In this document: positions 4,921-5,082 of the stretch, one piece after another
Numbering within the stretch: position 1 is the first letter of the stretch
Layout of the letters: each line of letters begins with the position of its first letter
DNA from: Stenotrophomonas maltophilia
GTDB taxonomy: Bacteria; Pseudomonadota; Gammaproteobacteria; Xanthomonadales; Xanthomonadaceae
Direction: 5' to 3'
Assembly (NCBI GenBank): GCA_002387845.1
Contig: DGLB01000036.1
Coordinates: 1-5,082 of the forward strand
Length of the DNA stretch: 5,082 nt
Program-made: the position numbers and the translations under genes
The notes under the pieces: generated by a model
Database searches by the model: none
What the model was told of the DNA's origin: nothing
The model's input: only the letters and a program-made list of their open reading frames with translations

Positions 4921-4944
4921 GTAGAGCCGGGCTTGCCCGGCTGC
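4921..4944 (+). repeat. GTAG-type REP hairpin (SMAG-like), copy 2
   Basis: GTAG (4921-4924) followed by AGCCGGGC (4925-4932), a TT loop, and GCCCGGCT (4935-4942): an 8-bp perfect stem, or seven pairs with a four-base loop. It has the same orientation and the same first 12 bases as copy 1 at 871. It sits about 100 bp beyond the MFS stop and could act as the 3' end structure of the cysS-sufE-MFS transcript, though no T-tract follows. Assignment to the SMAG family rests on the GTAG head and the GC stem. Confidence 0.85.
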
Positions 4945-5012
4945 TGTTGGATTCAGGCGAACAGCCCTCGGCTCTCGGTATCCCGGGCTTGGCGGCTCGG
5001 GACGGGCGTTCC

Positions 5013-5074
5013 GGGGGACGCTGCAAGTACGTCCATGTAAGCTCGGTCGCCGCATCCATGCGGCTCACGCCCCC
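5013..5074. repeat. Paired TCCA-loop hairpins inside a G5/C5 clamp
   Basis: Two hairpins sharing the tetraloop TCCA: a weaker one, TACG-TCCA-TGTA (5028-5039, four pairs including one G-U), and a strong one, GCCGCA-TCCA-TGCGGC (5049-5064, six perfect pairs). GGGGG at 5013-5017 and CCCCC at 5070-5074 flank both and could clamp them together. I recall similar twin hairpins with CATCCATG-like centres between genes in Stenotrophomonas and Xanthomonas, so this is probably a dispersed intergenic repeat. A role as a transcript-end structure is possible. It lies at the window's right edge and may extend beyond it. The bases between it and the GTAG hairpin (4945-5012) hold nothing I recognise. Confidence 0.6.
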
Positions 5075-5082
5075 TCCAGCCC

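Noticed and set aside
4981..5002. Weak hairpin TCCCG...CGGGA as a terminator for the cysS-sufE-MFS unit
   Set aside because: Only five pairs with a 12-base loop and no T-tract; not distinguishable from chance in GC-rich DNA.
4818..5082. Possible CRISPR array in the 30-bp repeats
   Set aside because: The units abut directly with no spacers, and there are no cas genes; this is a tandem repeat.

Overview
The window is GC-rich and gene-dense, and looks like chromosomal DNA of a Xanthomonadaceae bacterium, most likely Stenotrophomonas. Three things point there. The first gene is an N-acetylornithine carbamoyltransferase (argF'), the unusual arginine enzyme known from Xanthomonas and relatives. 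Two intergenic hairpins start with GTAG, as the REP-type (SMAG) repeats of S. maltophilia do. A pair of TCCA-loop hairpins near the right edge resembles intergenic sequence I recall from this family. No rRNA, tRNA, CRISPR array or insertion sequence is visible.

Layout. Positions 1-608 (minus strand) hold the first 202 codons of argF', which runs off the left edge. Its leader, about 609-870 on the minus strand, is the most interesting part. A 33-codon ORF (732-833) has a cluster of arginine codons (CGT, CGC, CGA) and is followed by an intrinsic terminator (679-706) ending about 70 nt before argF'. The 5' arm of that terminator can pair instead with a sequence overlapping the end of the small ORF, and that sequence can itself pair with the bases just after the Arg codons. 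This is the 1:2, 2:3, 3:4 layout of a translation-controlled attenuator, here apparently tuned to arginine. A GTAG hairpin (871-892) separates this leader from the next gene, 899-1471 (minus), which encodes a small exported protein of unknown function.

Positions 1472-1688 are a divergent intergenic region. From it three plus-strand genes run rightwards: cysS (cysteinyl-tRNA synthetase, 1689-3062), sufE (sulfur acceptor for the SufS cysteine desulfurase, 3130-3564) and an MFS exporter-like gene (3561-4817). The last two overlap by 4 nt (GTGA), so they are probably translationally coupled. cysS and sufE both concern cysteine use, one charging it onto tRNA and the other relaying its sulfur to Fe-S cluster assembly; the transporter's substrate is unknown.

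The last 265 bp contain no gene I can support. They hold three copies of a 30-bp tandem repeat, a second GTAG hairpin, and a G5/C5-flanked pair of TCCA-loop hairpins. No T-tract terminator follows the MFS gene inside the window.

Main result: a candidate arginine-responsive transcription attenuator upstream of argF'. It is inferred entirely from sequence; its components are visible and geometrically consistent, but conservation and RNA data are needed to establish it.
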